A stretch of DNA of 64,000 nucleotides from positions 11,681,501 to 11,745,500 of the forward strand of contig JAULJL010000005.1 in NCBI GenBank assembly GCA_030761205.1, read 5' to 3'. The notes under the pieces are model-generated. The model did not search any database, was not told the origin of the DNA, and saw nothing but the letters and a program-made list of their open reading frames with translations. This DNA is from Fremontodendron californicum (lineage: Eukaryota > Streptophyta > Magnoliopsida > Malvales > Malvaceae). How positions within the stretch are numbered: the stretch's first letter is position 1; every line of letters starts with the position of its first letter. Shown here piece by piece: positions 56,101 to 64,000 of this stretch. Both the position numbers and the translations under genes were made by a program.

Positions 56101-58012
56101 TTTGAACCAAAACATCTTCAACTATCCCTCGAGGAATTTTTACAGAACGATCAGCTAGTTGAAGTGTAACAGGTGTTTCCTTGAGTTCACCTAAACCTAA
56201 CTGTTGATAAACAGAAAAAGGCAAAAGATTAACACTAGCACCAAGATCAAGCAATGCACGTTCTATTCTAGTGTTTCCAATGATGCATGAGATTGTTGGA
56301 CATCCAGGATCTTTGAATTTTGGTGGAGTAAGGTGCTGAATGATTGAGCTCACACTTTCCGTCAAAAATGCTTTCTTTTGTACATTATGTTTCCTTTTAA
56401 CTGTGCACATGTCCTTCAAAAATTTAGCATAAGATGGAACTTGTTTGATTGCATCCAATAAAGGAATGTTAATCTTAACTTGTTTGAAAAGTTCATAAAT
56501 TTCTGCATTTTGATTCAAATTCTTTATTGTTTGCAACCTTTGAGGAAAAGGAGCAGGATGCATACCTTTTTCTTTGTCCAAATTTTCAAGAAGTTCAGAC
56601 TTACCATCATCCTTACCATTACTTTTCGGAGGGGAAAGAGGATCTTGGTCTTTTGATGGAATGTTTTTGTCAATTGCCTTTCCACTTCGAAGAGTTGTGA
56701 TAGAACTGGCATTTTCCTGTTGAGTTTCATTGGAGCAAGAAACAAGACATTGAGTAGAAGGGTTAGGCTGAGGTTGAGCAGGAAACTTACCTTTTTCTTG
56801 AGTGCGTAATGAAGCTGTCAATGTGGACAAGGTGTTTTTTATCTCATTGATGTCCTGTGAAGTCCGGCTATTCACATTTGCTTGTGTTTGCATGAATGCT
56901 TGCAATGTCTCTTCCAAGGTTTGTACACGTGAAGGTTGATAGGAAAAAGTGTTGCCCGGCTTTTGAGATTGTGGTACCTGAACATGATTATTATTCCGCC
57001 AACTGAAGTTGGGATGATTTCTCCATTCAGGGTTATACGTTTCAGAGTAAGGAGAAGGAAAAGGCTTTTTAAATGTGTTTATGGAATTTACTTGATCATG
57101 CAACGCTTCTTTAAGAATGGGAATGTTTGGACATTCAGAAGTGGGGTGTCCCATGATTTCACAAATTCCACAACTTTCTTCATTTTTAACCGTTTTGACT
57201 TCTTTTACTTCTCTAAGTTCCATGGCTTCAATCTTTCTAGCCAAATTAGCTACTTTAGCTTTTATCTCATCTTCTTGACTAAAATGATATTTTCCTCTGT
57301 TAGAAACAACATTAGATCTATTGGAACTTTCAGAGGAATTATCTGTGTGCCAGGCTTGAGAGTTATCTGCCAAATGGTCTAAGTAGTCAAAGGCTTCTTC
57401 AGGTTCTTTTTCTAGAAACTCACCGTTACACATTGTTTCAACAAATTGTTTAGTTTCGGGAGTTAAACTTTCATAAAAGAAACTAATAAGACGCCATTTT
57501 TCAAAACCATGATGTGGACAAGAACTTAACAAATCTTTAAAACGCTCCCAGCACTGAAAAAATGCTTCATTTTGATTTTGATTGAAATTTTGAATCTGTC
57601 TTTTCAAAGCAGTAGTTTTATGTGCTGGGAAAAATTTCTTTAGAAACTCAGTTTGTAATTCTTGCCATGTGCCAATTGACCTTGGTTTTAAATTATGAAG
57701 CCAAATTTTTGCTTTATCTTTTAAAGAAAAAGGAAATAATTTTAGCTTGACAATTTCATTTGTGCATTGTTGGTCATTAAAGGTGACACATACATCTTCG
57801 AAGTCTTTTAGAAACGAGTAAGCACTTTCCGATTCCAACCCATAGAAATTTGGAAGCAAAGCTATCATACCTGGTTTAAAACGAAAGTTGTTTGCATTGA
57901 GAGGAAAAATAAAACAAGAGGGTGATGAGCTTCGAGTTGGTTGCAAGTAGTCACGCATGGTGCGTACTTGTCTGTTCTCATCTTCAGCATGAACACTTTC
58001 ATTGTCAGCCAT
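53168..58012 (-). CDS. Athila gag-pol polyprotein, open but truncated in integrase
   Basis: This is an unbroken frame of 1614 codons. I start it at 58012, where ATGG has A at -3 and the product begins like Athila gag (RTMRDYLQPTRSSSPSC). The frame is open to an upstream ATG at 58105 in a weaker context. The capsid-like gag domain lies at about 57780-57370 and the nucleocapsid finger CGICEIMGHPTSEC near 57165. The protease has LDLGASVNLLP near 56250 (DLG instead of the usual DSG/DTG). Reverse transcriptase covers about 55400-54700, with the FMDDFSV box near 54905. RNase H starts near 54470 (MCDASDYAVGAVLG). Integrase has an intact HHCC finger (about 53840-53720) and catalytic D, D-35-E (WGIDFMGP, ISDGGTH, NGQVELAN). 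It stops after GKPCH, and five residues (YLTTN) come from the target-site LTR. The integrase C-terminal domain is absent. Confidence 0.93.
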   Translation of the reverse strand: MADNESVHAEDENRQVRTMRDYLQPTRSSSPSCFIFPLNANNFRFKPGMIALLPNFYGLESESAYSFLKDFEDVCVTFNDQQCTNEIVKLKLFPFSLKDKAKIWLHNLKPRSIGTWQELQTEFLKKFFPAHKTTALKRQIQNFNQNQNEAFFQCWERFKDLLSSCPHHGFEKWRLISFFYESLTPETKQFVETMCNGEFLEKEPEEAFDYLDHLADNSQAWHTDNSSESSNRSNVVSNRGKYHFSQEDEIKAKVANLARKIEAMELREVKEVKTVKNEESCGICEIMGHPTSECPNIPILKEALHDQVNSINTFKKPFPSPYSETYNPEWRNHPNFSWRNNNHVQVPQSQKPGNTFSYQPSRVQTLEETLQAFMQTQANVNSRTSQDINEIKNTLSTLTASLRTQEKGKFPAQPQPNPSTQCLVSCSNETQQENASSITTLRSGKAIDKNIPSKDQDPLSPPKSNGKDDGKSELLENLDKEKGMHPAPFPQRLQTIKNLNQNAEIYELFKQVKINIPLLDAIKQVPSYAKFLKDMCTVKRKHNVQKKAFLTESVSSIIQHLTPPKFKDPGCPTISCIIGNTRIERALLDLGASVNLLPFSVYQQLGLGELKETPVTLQLADRSVKIPRGIVEDVLVQIDNFYFPVDFIVLDTHPVSNPNVQIPVILGRPFLATSNALINCRNGMLNISFGNMTLELNVFNICKQPGDNSEVHEVDFIEELVHEHLTTTTFHDPLEAYLIEYEFDNASEISHTDSLLKSFQDKHCWKQKFEELPSLTNVTVPSTIEPPKLELKPLPSELKYSFLGESETFPVIISSHLDELQEGKLLQLLKMHKNALGWTLADIKGISPLICTHNIYLEENAKPSRQMQRRLNPNMKEVVRNEVIKLLDNGIIYPISDSKWVSPTQVVPKKSGVTVVKNENNELIPARTVTGWRMCIDYRKLNSVTRKDHFPLPFMDQILERVAGHEFYCFLDGYSGYNQIAIALEDQEKTTFTCPFGTFAYRRMPFGLCNAPATFQRCMLSIFSDMIERNLEIFMDDFSVSGDSFDDCLANLKNVLIRCEEKNLVLNWEKCHFMVTKGIVLGHIVSAKGIEVDKSKLELIANLPTPKTVKDIRSFLGHAGFYRRFIKDFSTISKPLCNLLMKDTAFEWTKDCEDAFEKLKNMLTTAPIMRSPDWSLPFEIMCDASDYAVGAVLGQRKDNKPHVIYYASKTLNRAQMNYSTTEKELLAVVFALDKFRSYLVGSSIVVFSDHAALKYLLSKKDAKPRLLRWILLLQEFDITIRDKKGVENVVADHLSRLVCDESFGTSPINDTFPDEQLLIVSTTPWFADIANFLATGKIPSQWSTQDKRKFLNEVKKFYWDDPYLFKYCPDQIFRRCIPDNEVSSVIKFCHSEACGGHFSSKKTAAKILQCGFYWPTLFKDAHNFCKSCESCQKLGSISKRNMMPLNPILVIEIFDCWGIDFMGPFPPSFGFLYILVAIDYVSKWIEAIPCRNNDHKTVIKFLKENILSRFGIPRSIISDGGTHFCNKVFETLMKKYAITHKVATPYHPQTNGQVELANREIKQILEKTVNPNRKDWSLRLNDALWAYRTAFKTALGMSPYRLVYGKPCHYLTTN

Positions 58013-58117
58013 GGTAGGAGTTGTATTAGAAAGATTACCTGAAAAAGTTTCACAATAAAATCTAACTAAACGACGAGATCTAAAATCACGTCGCCAAACA
58101 AGCATAAAACAAAGTTA

Positions 58118-58240
58118 ATATACAAATTAGGCGGTATAACCAGCCAAACAAAATAAATATACTAAATTAGGCGGTATAACCAGCCAATAAAAACAAATAT
58201 ATACAAAATTAGGCGGTATAACCAGCCAATAAAAATAAAT
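58118..58240. repeat. Leader repeats AGGCGGTATAACCAGCC (three copies)
   Basis: Three units lie between the primer site and the gag start. The same units are inside the LTRs of 22320-29476. Confidence 0.9.
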
Positions 58241-58271
58241 ATACTTATAAACTTATATACTTAGTATTGCT

Positions 58272-58289
58272 TCCCCGGCAACGGCGCCA
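58272..58289 (-). other. Primer binding site, tRNA-Asp type
   Basis: TGGCGCCGTTGCCGGGGA on the minus strand, six bases from the LTR, identical to 27362-27379. Confidence 0.93.
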
Positions 58290-58295
58290 AAAACT

Positions 58296-59785
58296 TGATG
58301 GTAACTCAATTAAGAGTTGTAAACCCAAGTGCAGGTTATGTTCAAGTAATAAATTCTCGGGTGTCCGAGGTCGAACCACAGGGAAGCGTATTAATAAGTA
58401 TAAGTTTATAAATATATAAGACAAAGAAAGTAAACAAGATATTAGGGAATCAACAACAAAATAAGATAAACAAGATATTAGAGAACAAAATAAACAAAAT
58501 AACATAAAAACAATTAAACAAGATATAAAAAAACAATAAGAAAGGATGTTGAGGTTAGAGACTCCACTCTTGGTGTTATGCTAAGATTAATCTTGTTTTA
58601 TTACACAATTGAAATCCACACATAAGGGAGGTTCCAATCGGAAGGTTTAGCAATTCAATCCAACGTCCATAGCATATGATATTATGTTCATTTGGTGTCC
58701 TCAAAACTCATAAAAAGAGTCCAAGCATTCCTTATGCCAAGGTATATGTCTACAACAAATCAAGGTTATGAAACCAAGCATTTACTGTGCCATTTTCATT
58801 GTCAATAATGAATCAAGATCTCTACTTTGCAAGTATGATTTTAAACCAAAAGAAAATATTATCTATACTAGTATTTATAAATGATGATTCATTTTAGCTC
58901 ATGTTTAAGAGACTAACCTTAGCATTTACCAAGAGCTTCACCTCATCACCTCAACAATATGATTAGCAACACATACTAGATATGAATAAAATGAAAAGAA
59001 ATGTAAGAAGCATAAGTAAATAAAAAAGAAAACTAGAGAAAGGAAAGAAGAAGAAAACTTAGAGAATTTTACTACAAAGGCTAATATCCTACCAATGTAT
59101 ATTGTATCCCAATACTCATCCAAGGCCCTCTATTTATACACATTTTGGAGGGCTAAATGACAAGAGACAAGCTTTACAAATTTCAAAGGTAGGTATAATA
59201 GGTGGGTGCATTTTTCTAACAATTTTCGTCATATTGTATGACAATTCTGATCAGCCAGCTTGATGGTCGATTTTGTCAATGTTGGAGGCTCGATCTGATA
59301 AAATGGTCTTCTAGAAAAATATACCCCTATCAGTTACGGATCCATAGCCGTTGGAATCAGATCATTTGCGCACGTGGATCGGAAGATATGGTCAAAATAC
59401 CAAAACGGTGCAGAACAGACGTCATTGCACATCAGCCAACTTGATGGTCGATTTCGCTAGGGAAAACGACTCCGTTTCAAGAAGTGTAAAACATGAAAAA
59501 GATAGATATGCCTCTTAGCTTTGCAGGGATACAAAGTTCAGCCTTATTGCTTCAGTGAAACTCGAGATATAGCTGATATGGTAAAAGGTGTCGGAACTGG
59601 AACTGAACTGGATTTGCCCTTAATTCTAGTAATCTGAAATCACTCAAAGAAACTTGTGAAAAACACCAAATTACATAAAAATATAAAAGATCATAAACAC
59701 AATTAGACTAAACAATAATAACTCGTATTTGACACAAAACAATAATAAAACATAACTAAAAACTATATAATTATACGAGTTATCA
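58296..59785 (-). repeat. 5' LTR of the Athila-type copy (1490 bp)
   Basis: TGATGGTAAC...GAGTTATCA on the + strand. Its U3 part (59026-59785) closely matches 23446-24410 of the non-autonomous LTR, except that it has one 181-bp unit instead of two. The rest is unrelated to that LTR. The TATA motif is at 59130-59138 (minus). Confidence 0.9.
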
Positions 59786-59790
59786 AATAG

Positions 59791-60957
59791 AATAAGCTTT
59801 CTATTTAATCTCTAATTATCAAACAACCTAGAATAAGCTCTCTAAATTCAATTTGATAACAGCTTTATGATGAGAAAGATAGATTGATCTAAGCAACAAA
59901 CACGTAAGCTCGGATTGTTCAACTTATGTTATGTTCCACATTGTAATTCCCGAAAACCCAACATAATCATGAATTACAAATTGCTACTATTGAATAAAAA
60001 ATCAAGACAATTACACGGATCAAGACTCCTAAACTAGCATTAGATAATTATCAAGATATATCTAGTTTGCAACCTAAACAAATCAAGACAACATATGAAC
60101 AATTCTTATGGAAGAAAATAATCAACTTTGATAGAAAACTAATGATAGATAGAATCTGAAAATCAATTACAAAACATGTCTAGGGCTTTGAAATCACCCT
60201 TAACCAAAGAGAAGTTTAGCCTTGCATAGGCATAGTTAACATAAACATGAATATTCAAAAGAAACTAAGAAGAAAAATAAAATAAAACTTAAAAGATTAA
60301 AGAAGAAGAAGAATATTGACAAAATAATCAAAAGCATGTCCTAGTTGGTGGCTCAAAAGATGGTATTTATATAGCTTTTTGACCTTGGAAACCCTTTCTT
60401 GTTGATCAAAGAAGCTATGAGTCAAAATAAGGTAATTTTGGGCAATTTCTGATTTTTCCTTATTTTGTGATTTTGGGGTCATTAGCTCGGTGCTGCAGTA
60501 CCGAGTTTCTGTCCATGGGGCGCCGAGCTCCCTGCCTTGGCCCGTCTGGCTGCTGACCGTCTCGCACTTCTTCGGCTGATTTGGTTGACCATTTCTTGTC
60601 CGATTTGGGCGTGTAAACTATTGTTGGAAAGGTATTCAAGTCAGCTTCAAAACTCGAAAGGAAGTTTCTTCAAATAAAGTCTTTAACATAATGATTTCTT
60701 AGCAACAAGCTCCAGAGGTCAAATCTGCCTGATCGCTTAGCACTAAGAATTTGATCTTTTTGACTCCCAAATCTTCTTCCATCTTATGATTGTGACTTTA
60801 TAAGCTCTTTAACATCATATTTGACATGTTTTGACTTTATCTCATCCAAAATACCAATAATTCGCAAAAATATAGTAAAATGTCAAGGAACTTAAGAATT
60901 AAAGCACAAAGTATAAGGAAATAATATATGAATATGTATGAAATTAAGCACTTATCA
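59791..60957 (-). repeat. 3' LTR of the second non-autonomous element, second part
   Basis: The first 450 bases match 22900-23400. From about 60260 the U3 is unrelated to that of 22320-24410. It carries its own minus-strand TATATAAAT (60364-60373) and a GC-rich patch at 60480-60560. Confidence 0.8.
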
Positions 60958-62587
60958 AATTCCCCCACACTTACTCTTTTGCTAGTCCTCGAGCAAAATC
61001 AAATAAAAAAAATAAGAAATCCTAATCTAGTCCACTTTCAATAAAAATGAGAGACAATCATTAAACAAGTCTTATAACTAATCAATAACTTAAAGAGTTT
61101 CACAAAGAATCATGCCTGATAGTAAAGGGTTTTGAGTTAAGCTAATATTAACATAACATATCTCAATCAAAATAGTGCATGTTCAAACTTAATTTCAACT
61201 TATCACATGGGATACTCTCATGATTTTCACTCTTTAAAGTAGTGGTAAAGTTTTTACACTCAATTAATCTCATGAAAACAGTTCTACCATATGTTTGCTT
61301 GTCCACCTGTTCTCCACTACTTAGATCATGCAACTTCATGAATCAAGAGGTCTTTATTCAAGGTTGTAATGGGGCCAAGGAGTTGTAATGTGGTTAAAGA
61401 ATAAAAAGAAAAATATATCACAAAGGTTCCAGAGACTTCATAGAATTTAGAGACAAAATAAGATTTGCAAATAAAACTTTCTCAATATTCTTTAGAAGTA
61501 CATAATCACATAGGCTAAATATTTCATGTTGAGCCTTTGCTTCATTCTAATCAACTTTGTAACATTCTTTTCTTTTCTCAAAAGTTCAAGAGACGATTCA
61601 ACTTTTTTTTTTTTACATGGGAAAGTATTTTTTACAATGTTCCCTAGTCTTTTTCTCTTGACTTTTGCCTTTTTTTTCCCTCTCCTACACTTATCTTTTG
61701 TTCTAACCCAAATTTTCAACTAAAAATATCCCTTATTTTTGCAATATGTCTCAAACATTCTAGTTCATCTTTAGAACAAGGGTAAAGATATAAATGTGTT
61801 TAGGCTGGGTGTAAGATGTGGTTACCAATAAAATAGAATATTCAATGTAAGCTCAAATTGGCTCACTAGGGGGTTGTTCTCTTAGAACATCAATAATGGA
61901 TGGCTATTTGGCCGTGGTTATAATCCTAATGCCTCAATCATATTTATGTTGTTACATGCATCAATATAGTCTCAAAAAGGTTTAAATCAACTTCTAGAGA
62001 ATCATGTAATCATAAGAGCACTCAAGAAAGAAATTAGATTAATATGTATAATGCATCAATCATATAGGCTCAAAACTCACAAGGATGATTATACAAGTCA
62101 ATATCAAGTCTAAACATGCTTCTTTCTCAATCAACATATCATATTAACATTGGCTCATGAAAAATAGTATTGTCAAGTTTAATTCTCATGAAAATCTTAT
62201 CACTGATGATCAGTTAGACCTATTCAATTCATATCTCATCATAGTAAGGAAAGTAATTAGAACACAATAGAAACAAAACAAAACTATAGGAAATCCTAAA
62301 TTCTTCCCCCCATACTTAATTCTTACATTGTCCTCAATGTAATTCTATTATCCCCAAATATAAGAATCATGTGTAAAAGAAAAGAATTACTAATCAAACA
62401 AACTAAAGAAAAACAATAAAAGATAGAATGATAGAGAGTAAGGAATAGCAAATATGATTATATTATGTTCTCTCCATCCTTTTGGGTTACCTCCCAAGGA
62501 GCGCTTGGTTTATTGTCCTTAGCCCGACTTAAACCCATGCCATCATCCACACCGTATCCTTGAGTACTTCAAATGATCCGGTGGTGG
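60958..62587 (-). other. 3' noncoding interior of the second non-autonomous element
   Basis: It begins with the purine tract AAGTGTGGGGGAATT (minus) beside the LTR. The remainder is AT-rich, without genes, and aligns with 24411-26300. Confidence 0.8.
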
Positions 62588-64000
62588 TTATAAATCCAAT
62601 GTCAATGCCTGCAAAAGAAAAGGTAGATGGTTCTCATTAGGTAAATGAAGATTAATAGCTGAAACATCAAACCTTTTATTACAAGGTGGCAACAGTTGCA
62701 AAGTTGCCAATGCTTTCTCCACATGTTCACTTAAAACAGGTTCATCTTTAGAGGTTTCCATGCCAAGGTGTTTGTTAATGTCTATGTCTTTGCTACTTAA
62801 CTCAAAAGGTGGCTGCACTACAGAGTCAAATGTATCAATTGCTTAACAGAGTGTACATCACTAGGGTATCTCAGGGCTTCAAAGATATCAAAACGGATTA
62901 CATCACCATCAAATTCCATAGTGAATGTGCCATCATTAACATTAATTATTGTCTTGGCTGTTTTAAGAATGGTCTTCCTAATAAAATCGGTGTTGGGTTA
63001 GAAGACATCTCGTCTTCCATGTCAAGCACATAAAAGTCAGCTAGAAAAACCAATTCACTAATTTGCACAAGAACATTTTCTACAACTCCTATTGGATAAG
63101 TAATAGAACGATCAGCGAGTTGTAAAATAACACCGGTTTCTTTCAATGATCCTAGTTTCAAAGAAGCATAAATTAAGTATGGCATAACATTGATAGATAC
63201 TCCTAAGTCTAGCATAGCATGTGCAAACCTGGTGTTGCCTATTTTACAAGGAATGGTGAACATACCTAGATCCTTGCATTTAGGTGGGAGTTTCTTTTGA
63301 AGAACAGCCGAGACATTCTCTCCCATACTTACCTTTTCATTCCCTTTGAGCTTCCTCTTAGAAGTGCACAATTCTTTCAAAAACTTTGCATATCGTGGCA
63401 CGGCTTTATGGCATCTAGTAGAGGAATGTTTACCTCAACTTTTCGGAAGGTCTCCAAAATTTCCTTCTCTTGTTCCTCTTTTTTGAACTTTGCTAACCTG
63501 CTTGGAAAAGGTAGAGGAGTTATATAAGAAGGAAAAAAAGGTTTAGGGGTTACCTTAGCAATTGGCTCATTGGGTTGTGAAGATGATGCATTGGTGTTGT
63601 CCTCTCTTTGAGCACTATCGTTTTGTGGTGTCTCAAGTTGTTTCTCACTTCTTAAAGTTATGACATTCACATGTTCTCTAGGATTCACTATGGTTTGGAA
63701 AGGTAATTTTCGGAATCCCTTGCTTGGATTTGACTTAGTGATTTGCCATTTGTCACATTTGAATCTCTAATTGACTCATCCTTGTTGCCATTTGTCTGTT
63801 TGCTTCCCTTATTTCCTGTTGAATTGCCTTTGTTTCCTTTTGAATTTGAATTTGATTAGTAGAGAGGGCTTTAACAAGATCTTCAAGAGAAGTACCTGAA
63901 TTTTGAGTGGGTGGCACTTATTGTCGGTTTTGATATGGTTGTTGGACCTTTTGTTGATAACCCGGTGGTCTATTGTCAAATGGTGGAGGAGTAGCTTGCT
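62588..64000 (-). pseudogene. Athila-like gag C-terminus and protease, frameshifted, running off the window
   Basis: Reading leftwards: a gag tail rich in Gln/Asn with ATRMSQLEIQ-like text near 63740-63800, then NVITLRSEKQLE (near 63650) and PLPFPSRLAKFKKEE (near 63500). The protease follows (HAMLDLGVSINVMPYLIY, near 63200; LLGRPFL near 62970), then FEALRYPSDVHSV near 62870. The frame shifts near 63400, where CHDMQSF replaces the expected RYAKFL, and near 62965. A stop occurs near 62820. The last block, 62588-62818, is the linker before reverse transcriptase, and there the coding region ends. No pol domain follows. Confidence 0.8.

Larger units (their letters stand above)
53187..59785 (-). 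mobile_element. Athila-type retrotransposon with a 5' LTR but no 3' LTR
   Basis: AATAG stands at both borders (53182-53186 and 59786-59790). Removing 53187-59785 and one AATAG rejoins the host LTR exactly (GTTAAATAGAATAAGCT, compare GTTAAATAGAACAAGCT near 22891). Inside are a 1490-bp 5' LTR, a tRNA-Asp-type primer site, a leader with three AGGCGGTATAACCAGCC units and one open gag-pol frame. The left border lies within the integrase sequence and starts TGACAAGG. The integrase C-terminus, the envelope-like region, polypurine tract and 3' LTR are all missing. Confidence 0.93.
52801..64000 (-). mobile_element. Second non-autonomous Athila-like element, continuing past the window
   Basis: The 3' LTR starts TGATGCACCC at 52801 and, after removal of the insert 53187-59785 and one copy of its AATAG duplication, continues to CTTATCA at 60957 (about 1.55 kb). 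Then follow a polypurine tract, 1.6 kb of noncoding DNA related to 24411-26300, and a gag/protease frame running off the window. Pol is absent. The left flank is CTTTT; the matching flank is outside. Confidence 0.85.

Overview
The window is nuclear DNA of a flowering plant, most likely a eudicot. The evidence is two intron-containing LRK10L-type receptor kinase genes with wall-associated (GUB_WAK) ectodomains, a plant L1-type LINE, and Ty3/gypsy elements of the Tat/Ogre and Athila lineages. I cannot name the species. There is no bacterial-style gene organisation and I see no CRISPR array, rRNA gene or tRNA gene.

Layout: (1) 1-13614, a decayed Tat/Ogre retrotransposon on the + strand, its 5' LTR cut by the window start. 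(2) 13615-16910, AT-rich DNA with two MITE-like repeats. (3) 16911-19155 (-), an intact three-exon LRK10L kinase gene. (4) 19983-31396, a copia-type element on the - strand with identical 545-bp LTRs and the direct repeat AGATG. It holds only fragments of gag and pol, and it is split by (5) 22320-29476, a non-autonomous Athila-like element with 2091-bp LTRs and the direct repeat AACCA. (6) 31402-38383, duplicated intergenic segments, a second copy of the downstream gene's upstream region without a gene, three MITE-like repeats and a TRIM. (7) 38384-45223 (+), a four-exon LRK10L kinase gene whose third intron carries an antisense LINE. (8) 46501-52800, the LTR and 3' noncoding part of a second Tat/Ogre element (-). 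(9) 52801 to the window end, another non-autonomous Athila-like element (-), whose LTR is interrupted at 53187-59785 by an Athila copy with a fully open gag-pol frame but no 3' LTR.

The two kinase genes are the only host genes I can support. They lie head to head, about 19 kb apart, and almost all of that distance is nested or duplicated repeat DNA. Both encode a signal peptide, a cysteine-rich GUB_WAK ectodomain, a membrane segment and a kinase with HFD in place of HRD (non-RD type), as expected for cell-surface receptor-like kinases.

The most unusual material is in the retroelements: a one-LTR Athila insertion with a perfect 5-bp target duplication; a non-autonomous family whose LTR looks like a mosaic carrying the U3 and leader repeats of the autonomous partner; a 181-bp U3 unit present twice in one family and once in the other; and two Tat/Ogre elements with unrelated tandem arrays in the same 3' noncoding position.
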